Below, in pieces: positions 26,365 to 35,469 of a stretch of DNA of 64,000 nucleotides. Positions within the stretch are counted from its first letter, which is position 1. Each line of letters begins with the position of its first letter. A program made the translations under genes and the position numbers. The stretch lies in the NCBI GenBank assembly GCA_014695295.1, contig JACJNY010000041.1:27271-91270 (forward strand). The letters are read 5' to 3'. Below the pieces are notes generated by a model. That model did no database searches, had not been told where the DNA came from, and saw nothing but the letters and a program-made list of their open reading frames with translations. This DNA comes from Microcoleus sp. FACHB-61. Its GTDB lineage: Bacteria; Cyanobacteriota; Cyanobacteriia; Cyanobacteriales; Microcoleaceae.

Positions 26365-27093
26365 CTAGACTTTCTGAGCTAGAACCCGCTGGAGAACTTG
26401 CTGGTAAGCAGTTTCTACCGATCCCAAGTCGCGCCGGAATCGGTCTTTATCCATAACACGGGCGTCGGGGTCGGTTTCTGCGTTGTCCCAGAGGCGGCAG
26501 GTGTCGGGACTGATTTCGTCGGCGAGGATCAGATTTTGATGTTGGTCGATACCGAATTCTAGTTTGAAGTCTACCAGGGTGATGCCGCACTGGCTGAAAA
26601 ATTCTTTGAGTATTTCGTTAATTTCGCGGGCGGCGATTTCTAGTTGGTCTACTTGTTCGGGGGTGGCTAGCTGCATTAACTGAAGTCGGCCGCGGGTCAG
26701 CAGCGGGTCTCCCAAATCGTCGTTTTTGTAATAAAACTCCACCAGCGGCGGATTGACAATTGTGCCGACGGCGAGCCCGGTTTGCTTGCAAAGACTTCCA
26801 GCAGCAATATTTCTGACTACGACTTCCAATGGCAAGATTTGGACGCGACAGACTCGCATTTGGTTGGGGGCCGGCGTGTCGATGAAGTGGGTGGGAATGC
26901 CTTTGGCTTCTAGCATCCGAAACAGGTGGGCGGATACGGCGCAGTTGATTTCGCCTTTGCCGACGATGCTGCCGCGTTTCTGGGCGTTAAAGGCTGTGGC
27001 GTCGTCTTTGAAGTGGGTCAGCAAAATTTCGCTGTCTTCGGTGGAGTAGAGGATTTTGGCTTTGCCTTCATAGAGTTTGCGATCGGCTGACAT
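26365..27093 (-). CDS. purC: SAICAR synthase
   Basis: The protein is 242 residues long, with YEGKAKILYSTED, FKDDATAFNAQKRGSIVGKG, EVVVRNIAAGS, LVDFKLEFG and LADEISPDTCRLWD, the conserved PurC blocks. It joins aspartate to CAIR with ATP in purine synthesis. Its position before bamA and the lpx genes is one I recall as conserved in cyanobacteria. The spacing of 185 bases, mostly repeat, leaves open whether they share a transcript. Confidence 0.96.
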   Translation of the reverse strand: MSADRKLYEGKAKILYSTEDSEILLTHFKDDATAFNAQKRGSIVGKGEINCAVSAHLFRMLEAKGIPTHFIDTPAPNQMRVCRVQILPLEVVVRNIAAGSLCKQTGLAVGTIVNPPLVEFYYKNDDLGDPLLTRGRLQLMQLATPEQVDQLEIAAREINEILKEFFSQCGITLVDFKLEFGIDQHQNLILADEISPDTCRLWDNAETDPDARVMDKDRFRRDLGSVETAYQQVLQRVLAQKV

Positions 27094-27445
27094 GGCGATT
27101 AATAATAAGGTAGATGAGTTTTAGATTTTACAGTAGCTCGATCGGGCGCTATTGGCGAGTTTTTGGATCTCGGCTGCCCCGCTTATGCCCATGACCGAAA
27201 GCATCCAGGATACAAGCCCCCGGATTCATCCGTGGGGTCAATGCTTCAATCTAAAATCTAAAATCTAAAATCTAAAATCGATTGACGGGCGAGTACCCCT
27301 GCAGGTAGATACCGCGCTCGGGTGAGGCATAAATGATTCTTTACAAAGGACAATAGAGATTAGACCTGCTGGGTTCGCGATCGGTGCTGACTAAACCTAG
27401 CCAACGAGACTGGCGCTTACAAAACATCTGCAAAGAAGCTAATTT
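27094..27445. other. Gap between purC and response regulator genes
   Basis: It contains the TCTAAAA array at 27246-27281, preceded by GGATTCATCCGTGGGGTCAA. A related phrase (GATTCATCTGTGGAG) precedes the array at 42798-42837 in opposite orientation, so the repeat is larger than the heptamers alone. No gene is seen. Divergent promoters are expected. Confidence 0.6.
27246..27281. repeat. TCTAAAA heptamer array
   Basis: Four TCTAAAA units end in TCGATTGACG. See the copies at 9348, 42798 and 51241. Confidence 0.92.
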
Positions 27446-27877
27446 ATGGAAGACAAAAAAATTCATATCCTCTTGGTAGAAGATGATGAGGTTGATGTGA
27501 TGAACGTCCGGCGAGCGTTCAAAAAAAATAACATCGTTAACCCCCTCTACATGGCTGCCAACGGATTAGAAGCTCTGTCTATATTGCGCGGAGAAGGGAA
27601 AATCGAGCCTGCAATGCCTCAAGTGCGCCGGTTAATTCTGCTGGACTTGAATATGCCGAGAATGAACGGGATCGAATTTTTGCGAGAATTGAGACAGGAT
27701 GAATGTTTGAGGTCGATTCCGGTGATCGTCCTCACAACTTCAAATGAAGATAGAGATAAAGTAGAAGCTTATAATTTGAATGTAGCGGGCTATATTCTTA
27801 AACCTGTCACTTTTTCTAACTTCGTGGAAGTTATGGCTACGCTCAACAGATACTGGATGCTGAGCGAAATTCCCTAA
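27446..27877 (+). CDS. Single-domain CheY-like response regulator
   Basis: Only a receiver domain, 143 residues. The acidic pair is in LLVEDDEVDV, the phospho-acceptor Asp in LILLDLNMPRMNG, Thr in VIVLTTSN and Lys in YILKPVTF. The extended beta3 entry (RGEGKIEPAMPQVRR) resembles Rcp1-type regulators of cyanobacterial phytochromes. It stands 122 bases before a hybrid kinase on the same strand, which likely exchanges phosphate with it. No output domain, so it acts through protein contacts. Confidence 0.92.
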   Translation: MEDKKIHILLVEDDEVDVMNVRRAFKKNNIVNPLYMAANGLEALSILRGEGKIEPAMPQVRRLILLDLNMPRMNGIEFLRELRQDECLRSIPVIVLTTSNEDRDKVEAYNLNVAGYILKPVTFSNFVEVMATLNRYWMLSEIP

Positions 27878-27998
27878 ATTACATAAAATTTAACATAAAA
27901 AGTTTCAAGGTGGCTTTAGTGATTTTTCAGCAGTGCATTTATTTTAATTACTTTTTGTAAGCTGCAGCTTTTTCGGAGTAATCCACAATTCGGTTGTT

Positions 27999-30900
27999 AT
28001 GGACAAACTTATCAAAATTCTGATTGTTGATGACGATGCAGTCGATCGGATGGCGGTCAAACGCTCGCTGAAGTCGGCTGGCGTTTCGGCAGAAGTTACT
28101 GAAGCAGAAGATTGCGCCGAGGCTCTGGCCAAACTCTCGGTCAGCAAAAATTCTACCCAGGTGGCTGCAAAACTTTCCCAACAAAATAAATTTCAACATT
28201 TAAGCGAGGTTGAAGAGACAGAAAAGGAACTGCTATTAAATCAGATATTGGAGTGCAAATTTGACTGCGTATTCCTCGACTACGGATTGCCGGACGGAGA
28301 CGGACTGAGTTTGGTACAAAATCTACGGGAAGCTGGTCTGAAAGTTCCCTTAATTGTGCTCACAGGTCAAGGCGACGAACAAATTGCTGTGGAATTGATG
28401 AAGGCTGGAGCTTCTGATTATATCGCTAAAAGCAAGCTTTCTCCCGATAGTTTGTCCCGCAGCTTGTACAATGCCATGCGCGTTTACAGCGCCGAATCTA
28501 AGGCATTTGATACCAGCCAGAAACTTAAGGAAAGTGAGGAACGGTACAGGTTAGTTTTAGAGGGAGTGAACGACGGAATTTGGGATTGGGATTTAAGTAA
28601 AAATGAGGTTTATTGGAACGATCGCCTTTTGGAAATTATCGGTTTGTCCCGAGATCAATTTGGCAGGACTATGGAAGATCTCTACAACCGCCTGCACCCC
28701 GAGGACAAGGACGGTATCGTCCGGGCGATCGCCGCTCACTTGGAACAAGAAATAGACTATAATGTAGAATTTCGCCTGCTGCACTCTTCCGGTTTTTACC
28801 GCTACTGCACTTCTCAGGGAAAAGCTCAGCGGAATTATCATGGAAAACCGCTGCGGATGGCTGGTATGATTAGCGACATTACTGAGCGGAAACAGGCGGA
28901 AGATGCTCTGGAAAGGGAACGGCAGCAACTGAGACAAATTATTACTTGCGTGCCTGTAGCAATGGCGATGTTCGATACACAAATGCGCTATATGGCTCAC
29001 TCTAAAAAATGGGTGAGTCAATTTAATTTGCACTTGCCGTCTCTGAATAATCTCAGCCATTACGAATTGTTTCCAGATACGCCGAATCGCTGGAAAGTAA
29101 TGTACCAAGAAGTGCTCAAAGGTCAGGTAGTTTCTGTGAGCGAAGATGCCTGGGAACGAGCAGACGGATCTGTTCTGTACCTGCGGTGGGCTGCTCACCC
29201 TTGGTACGATCCCGACGAAAAAGTCGGGGGAATTGTGATGGTTGCCGACAAGATTAATGAGTTGGTGGAAGCGCGGGAAACTGCCTTAGAAGCCAGCCGG
29301 GTGAAGTCGCAATTCTTGGCGAACATGAGTCACGAAATTCGCACTCCGATGAATGGGGTTTTGGCAATGGCTCAATTGCTGCTGCGCGCTACTCTGGAAC
29401 CGAAACAGCGAGAGTGCGCTCAGACTATTTACCGCAGTGCTGAACATTTGCTGAACGTTATTAATGATATCCTCGATTTCTCTAAGATTGAAGCTGGAGA
29501 AATGCGGCTGGAAAAGGCAGATTTTGATTTGGATAGCTGCGTTGAATCGGTAATAGAAATGATAGCGCATTTGGCAGAGGAAAAAGGTATTGAGTTGAAT
29601 ATTTTAGTTGACAGTGCTGTGCCGAGAAAGTTGGTGGGCGACTCGGGCAGATTGAAGCAAATTTTGCTGAATTTGACGGGGAATGCAATAAAATTTACCG
29701 ATCGCGGTCAAGTTCTAGTTCACGTAAGTGTGAAACAGAGCAGCCGACTGGCAGACGGTAGACAAGGGGCAAGATTGCTATTTTCGGTGCGGGATACTGG
29801 CATTGGAATTTCTGCAGAAGGGCAAACAAAGCTGTTTCAATCTTTTTCTCAGGTAGACGATTCTCCTACTAGACCTTACGGCGGGACGGGTTTGGGTTTG
29901 GCTATTTGCAAGCAGTTAGTGGAGATGATGGGAGGCGAAATAGGAGTTCGCAGTTTGCTAGGCAGCGGTTCGACTTTTTGGTTTGCTGTACCTTTGGAAA
30001 AACAGTTGCAAGTTGAGCCTCATGAGCCAGAACTTGCGGGCAAGAAGCTGTTAGTAGTCTCTGGAAGCGCTTTGAGGAGGGCAGCGGTGCGATCGCTCGC
30101 TCAAAGTTGGGGTGCGCGCTGCGACGAGGCAGAAACTGCTGCTGAGGCTTGGAGTTGGTTGAAAAATGCCCAGGGCAGAATTTCTCAGCATTCGGGGGAG
30201 GGGGAAAAAAGCTGGGATGTGGTGCTTGTGGACTTGCAAATGCCGGAATTTGATGCGGAGGAATTTGCTAGAAAAGTGCGATCGACCTCGACAGTTGGCT
30301 CGTTAATCGCCATGACTGCTTTGCGGGAACAGCCAAAAGCTGAAGCGCTTTGCAGTCGGGGTTTTAGCGGGTATTTGATCGAGCCTGTGCGGCCTAGCCG
30401 CCTGCTTGAGGCTGTGCTGGCGCCTGTTAAGGGAACGGGAGAGTTTGGGAGGTTGGATGCTGCTAATACTTCCAACTTGCCAGCAGTTAATTCTCAATAT
30501 GTTACTCCCAAATCGCCGTCATCGCTGAGAATTTTGCTGGCGGAAGACCACCCGATCAATCAACAAGTTCTTGTCGAACAGTTGGCAGTTTTAGGCTATC
30601 AGGCTGACTGCGTGGTCAACGGTCAAGAAGCGCTGGATTTGCTGGCCAAAAAAAGCTATGATTTAGTGCTGATGGACTGTCAAATGCCGGTACTTGACGG
30701 TTACAAAACGGCGCAAAAGTTGAGGGAAATCGAAGGAAGCGATCGGCATACTTTTGTGATGGCTTTAACTGCTCATGCTATGCCGGGGGAACGAGAAAAG
30801 TGTCTGGCGGCGGGGATGGACGATTATCTCAGCAAACCTGTAGATTTAGATGCTTTGGCGGCGGCGCTGAAAAAGTATGAAGCCCGAAATGTTCAGTTTG

Positions 30901-31415
30901 AAAATAATTATGGAGTTAAAAGTATTAATTCGGAAAAAAACTCTCAATTAGCAACAAATTATACAGAAGTTTTGGAAAAAGCGCAGGTTGGGGCTGTGCC
31001 GGCACCAAGGGCGATCGCACTTCAAACTTGGGAACATAAAGACTGCGACGGACTGTTCGACAAGAGCAGATTGGAGCAACTCGGACGAGTTAATATTAAA
31101 TTGCCAGAGCGACTTTTGCAAGCTTTTGTGGCAGACGCGCAAGCTGATTTGGCTGCTGCCAAAAGAGCCGTAGAAGGTAAAGATTGGCAAGCTGTGGAAT
31201 ATCAAGCACACCGTCTCAAGGGAACTTCTGCTAATGTGGGAGTTGCTCTGATGTCGGATTTAGCCACACAATTGGAGCATCAAGCGCGAGGCTGTAAATG
31301 TGAACCAACAGGGGTGGAATTGTCAAATATTGAGAGGATTGAGAACATATTACTGAGTTTATCCAGTCATTTAGCCAGGGTTCAAGAATTTGTGGAAACT
31401 CGAATGTTTTGTTAA
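27999..31415 (+). CDS. Hybrid histidine kinase REC-PAS-PAS-HisKA-HATPase-REC-REC-HPt
   Basis: A soluble, multi-domain kinase of 1,138 residues. Receiver 1 (1-165) has DDD near the start and phospho-Asp94, with about 35 extra residues before beta3. Two PAS domains follow (about 185-305 and 310-430). HisKA carries His445 in [12 protein letters not shown]; the ATPase has NLTGNAIKF and GGTGLGLA (about 550-660). Receiver 2 (about 680-815) keeps the acceptor in [10 protein letters not shown] but its acidic pair is replaced ([11 protein letters not shown]), so it is probably degenerate. Receiver 3 (about 845-960) is complete ([28 protein letters not shown]). A C-terminal HPt holds His near 1071 ([12 protein letters not shown]). 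No membrane segment, so the signal is cytoplasmic. Probable partner: the upstream regulator. Confidence 0.94.
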   Translation: MDKLIKILIVDDDAVDRMAVKRSLKSAGVSAEVTEAEDCAEALAKLSVSKNSTQVAAKLSQQNKFQHLSEVEETEKELLLNQILECKFDCVFLDYGLPDGDGLSLVQNLREAGLKVPLIVLTGQGDEQIAVELMKAGASDYIAKSKLSPDSLSRSLYNAMRVYSAESKAFDTSQKLKESEERYRLVLEGVNDGIWDWDLSKNEVYWNDRLLEIIGLSRDQFGRTMEDLYNRLHPEDKDGIVRAIAAHLEQEIDYNVEFRLLHSSGFYRYCTSQGKAQRNYHGKPLRMAGMISDITERKQAEDALERERQQLRQIITCVPVAMAMFDTQMRYMAHSKKWVSQFNLHLPSLNNLSHYELFPDTPNRWKVMYQEVLKGQVVSVSEDAWERADGSVLYLRWAAHPWYDPDEKVGGIVMVADKINELVEARETALEASRVKSQFLANMSHEIRTPMNGVLAMAQLLLRATLEPKQRECAQTIYRSAEHLLNVINDILDFSKIEAGEMRLEKADFDLDSCVESVIEMIAHLAEEKGIELNILVDSAVPRKLVGDSGRLKQILLNLTGNAIKFTDRGQVLVHVSVKQSSRLADGRQGARLLFSVRDTGIGISAEGQTKLFQSFSQVDDSPTRPYGGTGLGLAICKQLVEMMGGEIGVRSLLGSGSTFWFAVPLEKQLQVEPHEPELAGKKLLVVSGSALRRAAVRSLAQSWGARCDEAETAAEAWSWLKNAQGRISQHSGEGEKSWDVVLVDLQMPEFDAEEFARKVRSTSTVGSLIAMTALREQPKAEALCSRGFSGYLIEPVRPSRLLEAVLAPVKGTGEFGRLDAANTSNLPAVNSQYVTPKSPSSLRILLAEDHPINQQVLVEQLAVLGYQADCVVNGQEALDLLAKKSYDLVLMDCQMPVLDGYKTAQKLREIEGSDRHTFVMALTAHAMPGEREKCLAAGMDDYLSKPVDLDALAAALKKYEARNVQFENNYGVKSINSEKNSQLATNYTEVLEKAQVGAVPAPRAIALQTWEHKDCDGLFDKSRLEQLGRVNIKLPERLLQAFVADAQADLAAAKRAVEGKDWQAVEYQAHRLKGTSANVGVALMSDLATQLEHQARGCKCEPTGVELSNIERIENILLSLSSHLARVQEFVETRMFC

Positions 31416-31445
31416 TATCTTACTTGCTCGTAGCCGCTCGTAGCC

Positions 31446-31545
31446 GGCGATTGAAATCGCCACGACACAAAAGAAGTTCCTTTCTAAGAGCCTAAGAAAT
31501 AAAGCGGTACGGTGCGCAGTGCGCGCCCTACATATAGAAGTAAGT
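31446..31545. repeat. Small palindromic repeats after the kinase gene
   Basis: GGCGATTGAAATCGCC (about 31447-31462) and GGTGCGCAGTGCGCGCCC (about 31511-31528) are near-perfect palindromes. The second family recurs at 52734-52754. Near 31572-31610 lies a CTGTGTCAAG..CTCTGCGGTTAA element related to those at 33890 and 36690. Confidence 0.7.
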
Positions 31546-31630
31546 TCTAGGTAAGTCCTGTTTCTTTCTTTCTTCACTCTGTGTCAAGAGCGTTCTCTGC
31601 GGTTAATTAAAAAAAATAATTAATTTAGCT

Positions 31631-33940
31631 ATGAATTACGATACCAGTACAAACACTATTTTAGAGAGCAATTCTTTACAAAATAATGGAGAACTGCTAA
31701 CGCCTTTGATGATTTTTGCTAGAGAAGTTTTATTGTATGAAAACGCAGCTATTGCTGAGCAAAATTCTGTAAATGCTGTGCCGTACTCACCCGACGAAAT
31801 CAATAATTTTTGTGTTGACAATCTGGTGGCCAAAGTTGCTCGCTGCTGTCGGGAAAGCAAGGTGGGGAAAAAATTACCGACGGCTTTTTACGTTCACGTT
31901 TCGGCTTTGCAGACACTCAACCCTGTCCTCGGAATCTACGAAAATTCTGCCAGACGCACTCTCGAAAATATTGATGAAGCAACTTTAGTTAAATTTTTGC
32001 TCCATCAACCTAAAATATCTTATCTTTTTTACCCTGATTTCGATACAGATGCTCATCCTGCTTTGCAAACCAGCATCCAGATTAATCTAGCAACAGGGGA
32101 AGTTAAATATTTCGATTACAGCAACAGCGAAAATCCCCCTGTTTTGCACCGTAAGGAAACGTTTGTAGCTGCGGATTATCCCAATTACGAAAAGTTTGCG
32201 ATGCTGACTCGCTGCGAGGAAAAGTGGGGGCTGCTTGACAATACTAGCGTTATCGGCACTCGCGAGGGTTGGCTCAAATATTTGGGATATTGCGGTGTAG
32301 AAATCCAAGATCATACTGTTGTCGAGCGTTTGAAACAGGAGAATAGTGAGCTATCAATTCCTAAGATCGAGCGGCACAAAGCTGCAATGGTACGCAACTC
32401 GCTTTCTAAACCTCTGCGTCTGGTTTTAGAAGCTGATTTAGCGAGGGACGAGGCGACTTTTTTTGATTACGGTTGCGGTTACGGCGGGGATGTTAAATAT
32501 ATTGCACAAGAGGGTTATGCTATTTCTGGTTGGGACCCATACTATCAGCCGGATACTCCGCGAATTTGTGCTGATATTGTGAATATTGGTTATGTGATTA
32601 ATGTCATTGAATCTTTGGCGGAACGCCGAGAAGCTTTGCTGAATGCTTGGGGATTGACTAAAAAATTATTAGTGGTAGCGGCTCAAGTTTTGATTGACGA
32701 TCGCCAACAAGGCCAAATTGCTTACGGGGATGGGGTGATTACTTCTCGGAATACTTTTCAGAAGTATTACGAACAGGAAGAGTTGAAGATTTATATCGAC
32801 CAAGTTTTGAGTGTTGATGCAATTCCTGTTGCTTTGGGGATTTATTTTGTGTTTCGGGATGCTACGGAGGGTGAAGGTTTTCGTGCTTCTCGGTTTCGAT
32901 CGCACTTATCGACTCCCCGAGTGCGATCGCAAGTTAAGCGGTTTGAGGATTATGCGGAAATGTTGGCTCCTTTGATGGCTTTTGTGAGCGATCGGGGCCG
33001 GCTTCCGGTTAAAGGCGAACTAGCGGAAGAATCGGCGATTAAGGAGGAATTTCACAGTTTTAATCGCGCTTGGAGGGTGATTTTGCAAGCAACGGATGCG
33101 GATGATTGGGAGACAATCGCCGACAAGCGCCGCCAAGATTTGCTAGTATATCTCGCTCTCAACGGTTTGGGCGATCGGCCTTCGATGCGCCGACTCCCGG
33201 CTCAAATCCGCAACGACATCAAAGGTTTGTTTGACAATTATCAAAAAGCTTGCACTTTGGCAGATTTAATGCTATATAGTTTGGGAAAACCTGATATTGT
33301 GGCTGACTGTTGCGAAGATAGTGCGATCGGCTACAAACAGCCCGGTACTCTTTCAGTTCACGTCTCTGCATTAGAAGAACTAGACCCTTTGCTCAGGCTC
33401 TACGAAGGCTGCGCCAACCGCACAATTGGCAGACTTGACGGCGCGACAATTATCAAATTTTACGCTCGCAAACCTCAAATTTCCTATTTATTTTATCCCG
33501 ATTTTGACACTAACCCGCATCCAGCCCTTCACACTTCTATGCACATAGATTTGCGCGATCTTTCTGTGAGCTATCAAGACTATTCTGATGTGTATAATCC
33601 ACCAATTTTAGTAAGAAAAGAAGCTTTTGTTACTGCTAGTTATCCCCATTATGACAAGTTTGCGAAACTCACCCGCCAAGAAGAAAAGTTAGGTATTCTC
33701 GATCGTGGCGTAGTTAAGAAACATCGGGAATGGATGAAGTGTTTGGAGGAAAATTGCGTTAAAATTAAGGATCATAAGTTGTTTTGGCGATCGAATGCTG
33801 ACCCCGAAAAGTTGAAAATGCTGCAAAAAGCTGCGTCGGAACGTCAGCAGAAAAAGATTGAGTTTAATGCAGGAAAGATTGAACGAACCGCAGAGGACAC
33901 AGAGAGCACAGAGGATGGGAAAGAAGAGGGAAAGGAATAG
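31631..33940 (+). CDS. Phosphorothioation-associated-type putative methyltransferase with duplicated flanking module
   Basis: A 769-residue protein. The centre (about 246-430) is a SAM-dependent methyltransferase fold with FFDYGCGYGGDVKY, VNIGYVINVIE and GVITSRNTFQKYYEQEEL. This matches the family I know as DNA phosphorothioation-associated putative methyltransferase (TIGR04096-like). On each side lies a copy of the same module: N-terminal about 65-235 and C-terminal about 550-720, sharing HVSALxxLxPxL, the PxISYLFYPDFD string, HPALxTS, NPPxLxRKExFV and YPxYxKFAxLTR. Typical relatives, as I recall, carry only the C-terminal copy. No dnd gene is in the window. The last 20 or so residues are acidic and come from a dispersed repeat. 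Target and reaction are unknown. Confidence 0.8.
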   Translation: MNYDTSTNTILESNSLQNNGELLTPLMIFAREVLLYENAAIAEQNSVNAVPYSPDEINNFCVDNLVAKVARCCRESKVGKKLPTAFYVHVSALQTLNPVLGIYENSARRTLENIDEATLVKFLLHQPKISYLFYPDFDTDAHPALQTSIQINLATGEVKYFDYSNSENPPVLHRKETFVAADYPNYEKFAMLTRCEEKWGLLDNTSVIGTREGWLKYLGYCGVEIQDHTVVERLKQENSELSIPKIERHKAAMVRNSLSKPLRLVLEADLARDEATFFDYGCGYGGDVKYIAQEGYAISGWDPYYQPDTPRICADIVNIGYVINVIESLAERREALLNAWGLTKKLLVVAAQVLIDDRQQGQIAYGDGVITSRNTFQKYYEQEELKIYIDQVLSVDAIPVALGIYFVFRDATEGEGFRASRFRSHLSTPRVRSQVKRFEDYAEMLAPLMAFVSDRGRLPVKGELAEESAIKEEFHSFNRAWRVILQATDADDWETIADKRRQDLLVYLALNGLGDRPSMRRLPAQIRNDIKGLFDNYQKACTLADLMLYSLGKPDIVADCCEDSAIGYKQPGTLSVHVSALEELDPLLRLYEGCANRTIGRLDGATIIKFYARKPQISYLFYPDFDTNPHPALHTSMHIDLRDLSVSYQDYSDVYNPPILVRKEAFVTASYPHYDKFAKLTRQEEKLGILDRGVVKKHREWMKCLEENCVKIKDHKLFWRSNADPEKLKMLQKAASERQQKKIEFNAGKIERTAEDTESTEDGKEEGKE

Positions 33941-33942
33941 TT

Positions 33943-33996
33943 ATGGAAGCAGATTATGATTTTAGTCAGGGTAAGCGAGGGGCGATAGCATTTTAA
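33943..33996 (+). pseudogene. Truncated BrnA-like antitoxin
   Basis: Two bases after the methyltransferase stop, a 17-codon frame reads MEADYDFSQGKRGAIAF and stops. The first 15 residues match the well-known N-terminus of BrnA-type antitoxins (M-x-x-EYDFSKGKRGAI). The DNA-binding ribbon-helix-helix remainder is missing. Confidence 0.7.
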
Positions 33997-34062
33997 TTGT
34001 GCTATGTGGTCAAATATTGGTACTTTTGTTCTAAACTTGGCTCATGTGCTAGATTTAAGTTC

Positions 34063-34350
34063 ATGAAGTTTGAGTGGGACGAGCGTAAAAATCAAAGCAA
34101 CCTTGCAAAGCATGGGTTTGACTTCGCTGATGCTTTTCGTATCTTCAACCTACCGATGGTTGTAGAATTAGATGAGCGAGAGGATTATGGTGAAGATCGA
34201 TGTATCGGTATTGGTTTACTTGATGGACGAGTTGTAGTTGTTGTCTACACGGAACCTGATCGGGAAACAGTTCGCATTATTTCATTACGAAAGTCACTGT
34301 CTTATGAACGCAGACGCTATGAACAATACCTCACAAACCGACTGGGCTAG
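34063..34350 (+). CDS. brnT: BrnT-family toxin
   Basis: A 95-residue protein starting MKFEWDERKNQSNLAKHGFDFADA, the BrnT signature, and ending in the family pattern VRIISLRKSLSYERRRYEQY. BrnT is a ribonuclease toxin that inhibits translation and is neutralised by BrnA. The ATG at 34063 was chosen because the family begins MKFEWDxxK there. It overlaps the antitoxin gene by 47 bases, the usual toxin-first order of brnTA. Confidence 0.92.
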   Translation: MKFEWDERKNQSNLAKHGFDFADAFRIFNLPMVVELDEREDYGEDRCIGIGLLDGRVVVVVYTEPDRETVRIISLRKSLSYERRRYEQYLTNRLG

Positions 34351-34597
34351 AATCGACGCAATGAGCGATGAAGATATCGATACTTCCGATAGTCCACCAC
34401 TATCGGAGGAGTTCTTTACTAGAGCGCAATTACGAATGCCTCAGTCGGCTATTACTATGCCAGTTCAAGTCGATCCTGAAACATTTGCTTGGTTTCAGGC
34501 ACAAGGAGAAACTGCCCAACAACAAATGTCTGTAGCACTTAGGATTTATGCAGATGCACACAAAACCTATCCTGCATTCGTAGCAAAGCCAGCATAA
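34304..34597 (+). CDS. brnA: BrnA-like antitoxin
   Basis: A protein of 97 residues (93 if ATG 34319 is used). An acidic N-terminal part (MSDEDIDTSDSPPLSEEFF) is followed by LRMPQSAITMPVQVDPETFAWFQAQG and a helix, a ribbon-helix-helix arrangement typical of BrnA. It would bind BrnT through the N-terminal part and repress its own operon. The start lies inside brnT. Confidence 0.85.
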   Translation: MNADAMNNTSQTDWARIDAMSDEDIDTSDSPPLSEEFFTRAQLRMPQSAITMPVQVDPETFAWFQAQGETAQQQMSVALRIYADAHKTYPAFVAKPA

Positions 34598-34691
34598 CGA
34601 CAGCTATAATTATGGTTGGCTTTCATTACCTTCCGACAAAGCATTAGGCTTCTTGCTACAATGTTTTGATACAGTTCAAGTCAGGTAGAAT

Positions 34692-35066
34692 ATGTCCCTA
34701 ATGAGCGCCCCAGCAAAATTCCAAGCAACCTCTCCTCCTTTCCGTTGGGATGAAGCGGGAGGTATCCGTATAGGTTCGAGTCGAGTCACCCTAGATAGCA
34801 TACTTGCTTCATACCACAATGGCTCCACTCCCGAAGAAATCGCTATTCAGTATTCAGTTGTTCGCTTAGAAGACATATACAGTACCATTGCTTACTATCT
34901 AAACCATCGTCAGGAAATTGACAGTTATTTGGAACAGCGCAGCCAACAATCTCAGCAACTGAGACAAGAACTTTCTCGACAACACAACTTAGTTGATCTG
35001 AGACAACGTTTGCTTACTCGTTATCAGTCAAAAGGGGAGTCGATACCAAGTGCGCCTTCTAACTGA
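34692..35066 (+). CDS. DUF433 domain antitoxin
   Basis: A 124-residue protein. The core FRWDEAGGIRIGSSRVTLDSILASYHNGSTPEEIAIQYSV.. (about 18-60) is the DUF433 winged-helix domain, with IYSTIAYYLNHRQEIDSYL after it. A Gln-rich coiled segment (70-115) would hold the toxin. It overlaps the next gene by 17 bases. DUF433 proteins pair with PIN-like toxins; this is a standard two-gene module. Confidence 0.88.
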   Translation: MSLMSAPAKFQATSPPFRWDEAGGIRIGSSRVTLDSILASYHNGSTPEEIAIQYSVVRLEDIYSTIAYYLNHRQEIDSYLEQRSQQSQQLRQELSRQHNLVDLRQRLLTRYQSKGESIPSAPSN

Positions 35067-35400
35067 TGAAAATTTTAATGGAGCCATATTGCGTGGGCTG
35101 GTGAGACGTTTGCCTGAATTAGATATTGTTCGTGTCCAAGATGTAGGGCTGATTCACACTGACGATCCAGATATTTTAGAATGGGCCGCTAATGAAGGAC
35201 GCATCTTACTTACCCATGATGTGGCCACTATTACGATGTATGCCTACGAGCGAGTCAATCAAGGACTACCTATGCTTGGAGTTATTGAGGTTATTGCAAC
35301 AGCACCCATTGGTAAGATCATTGATGATTTAGAACTATTTATTTGTTGCAGTCAGCCTGATGAATATGAAGGTCGAATTCTTTTCATCCCTTTCCCTTGA
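35050..35400 (+). CDS. DUF5615 PIN-like toxin
   Basis: The product has 116 residues and starts at GTG 35050 inside the DUF433 gene. Acidic residues of the PIN-like nuclease core are in LLTDENFNGAIL (Asp/Glu near residue 6), VQDVGL.TDDPDILEWA and RILLTHD. It is probably an RNase neutralised by the upstream DUF433 protein. The C-terminus ends GRILFIPFP. Confidence 0.88.
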   Translation: MRLLTDENFNGAILRGLVRRLPELDIVRVQDVGLIHTDDPDILEWAANEGRILLTHDVATITMYAYERVNQGLPMLGVIEVIATAPIGKIIDDLELFICCSQPDEYEGRILFIPFP

Positions 35401-35469
35401 TATACTTAACCTGCTTATGATGTATATTAATATTAGAAGTACCTCTAACAATCAACTGCGGAGTGGTAA

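Noticed and set aside
28593..29198. 201-codon minus-strand frame opposite the hybrid kinase
   Set aside because: Shadow of the PAS region, with no ribosome site or domain.
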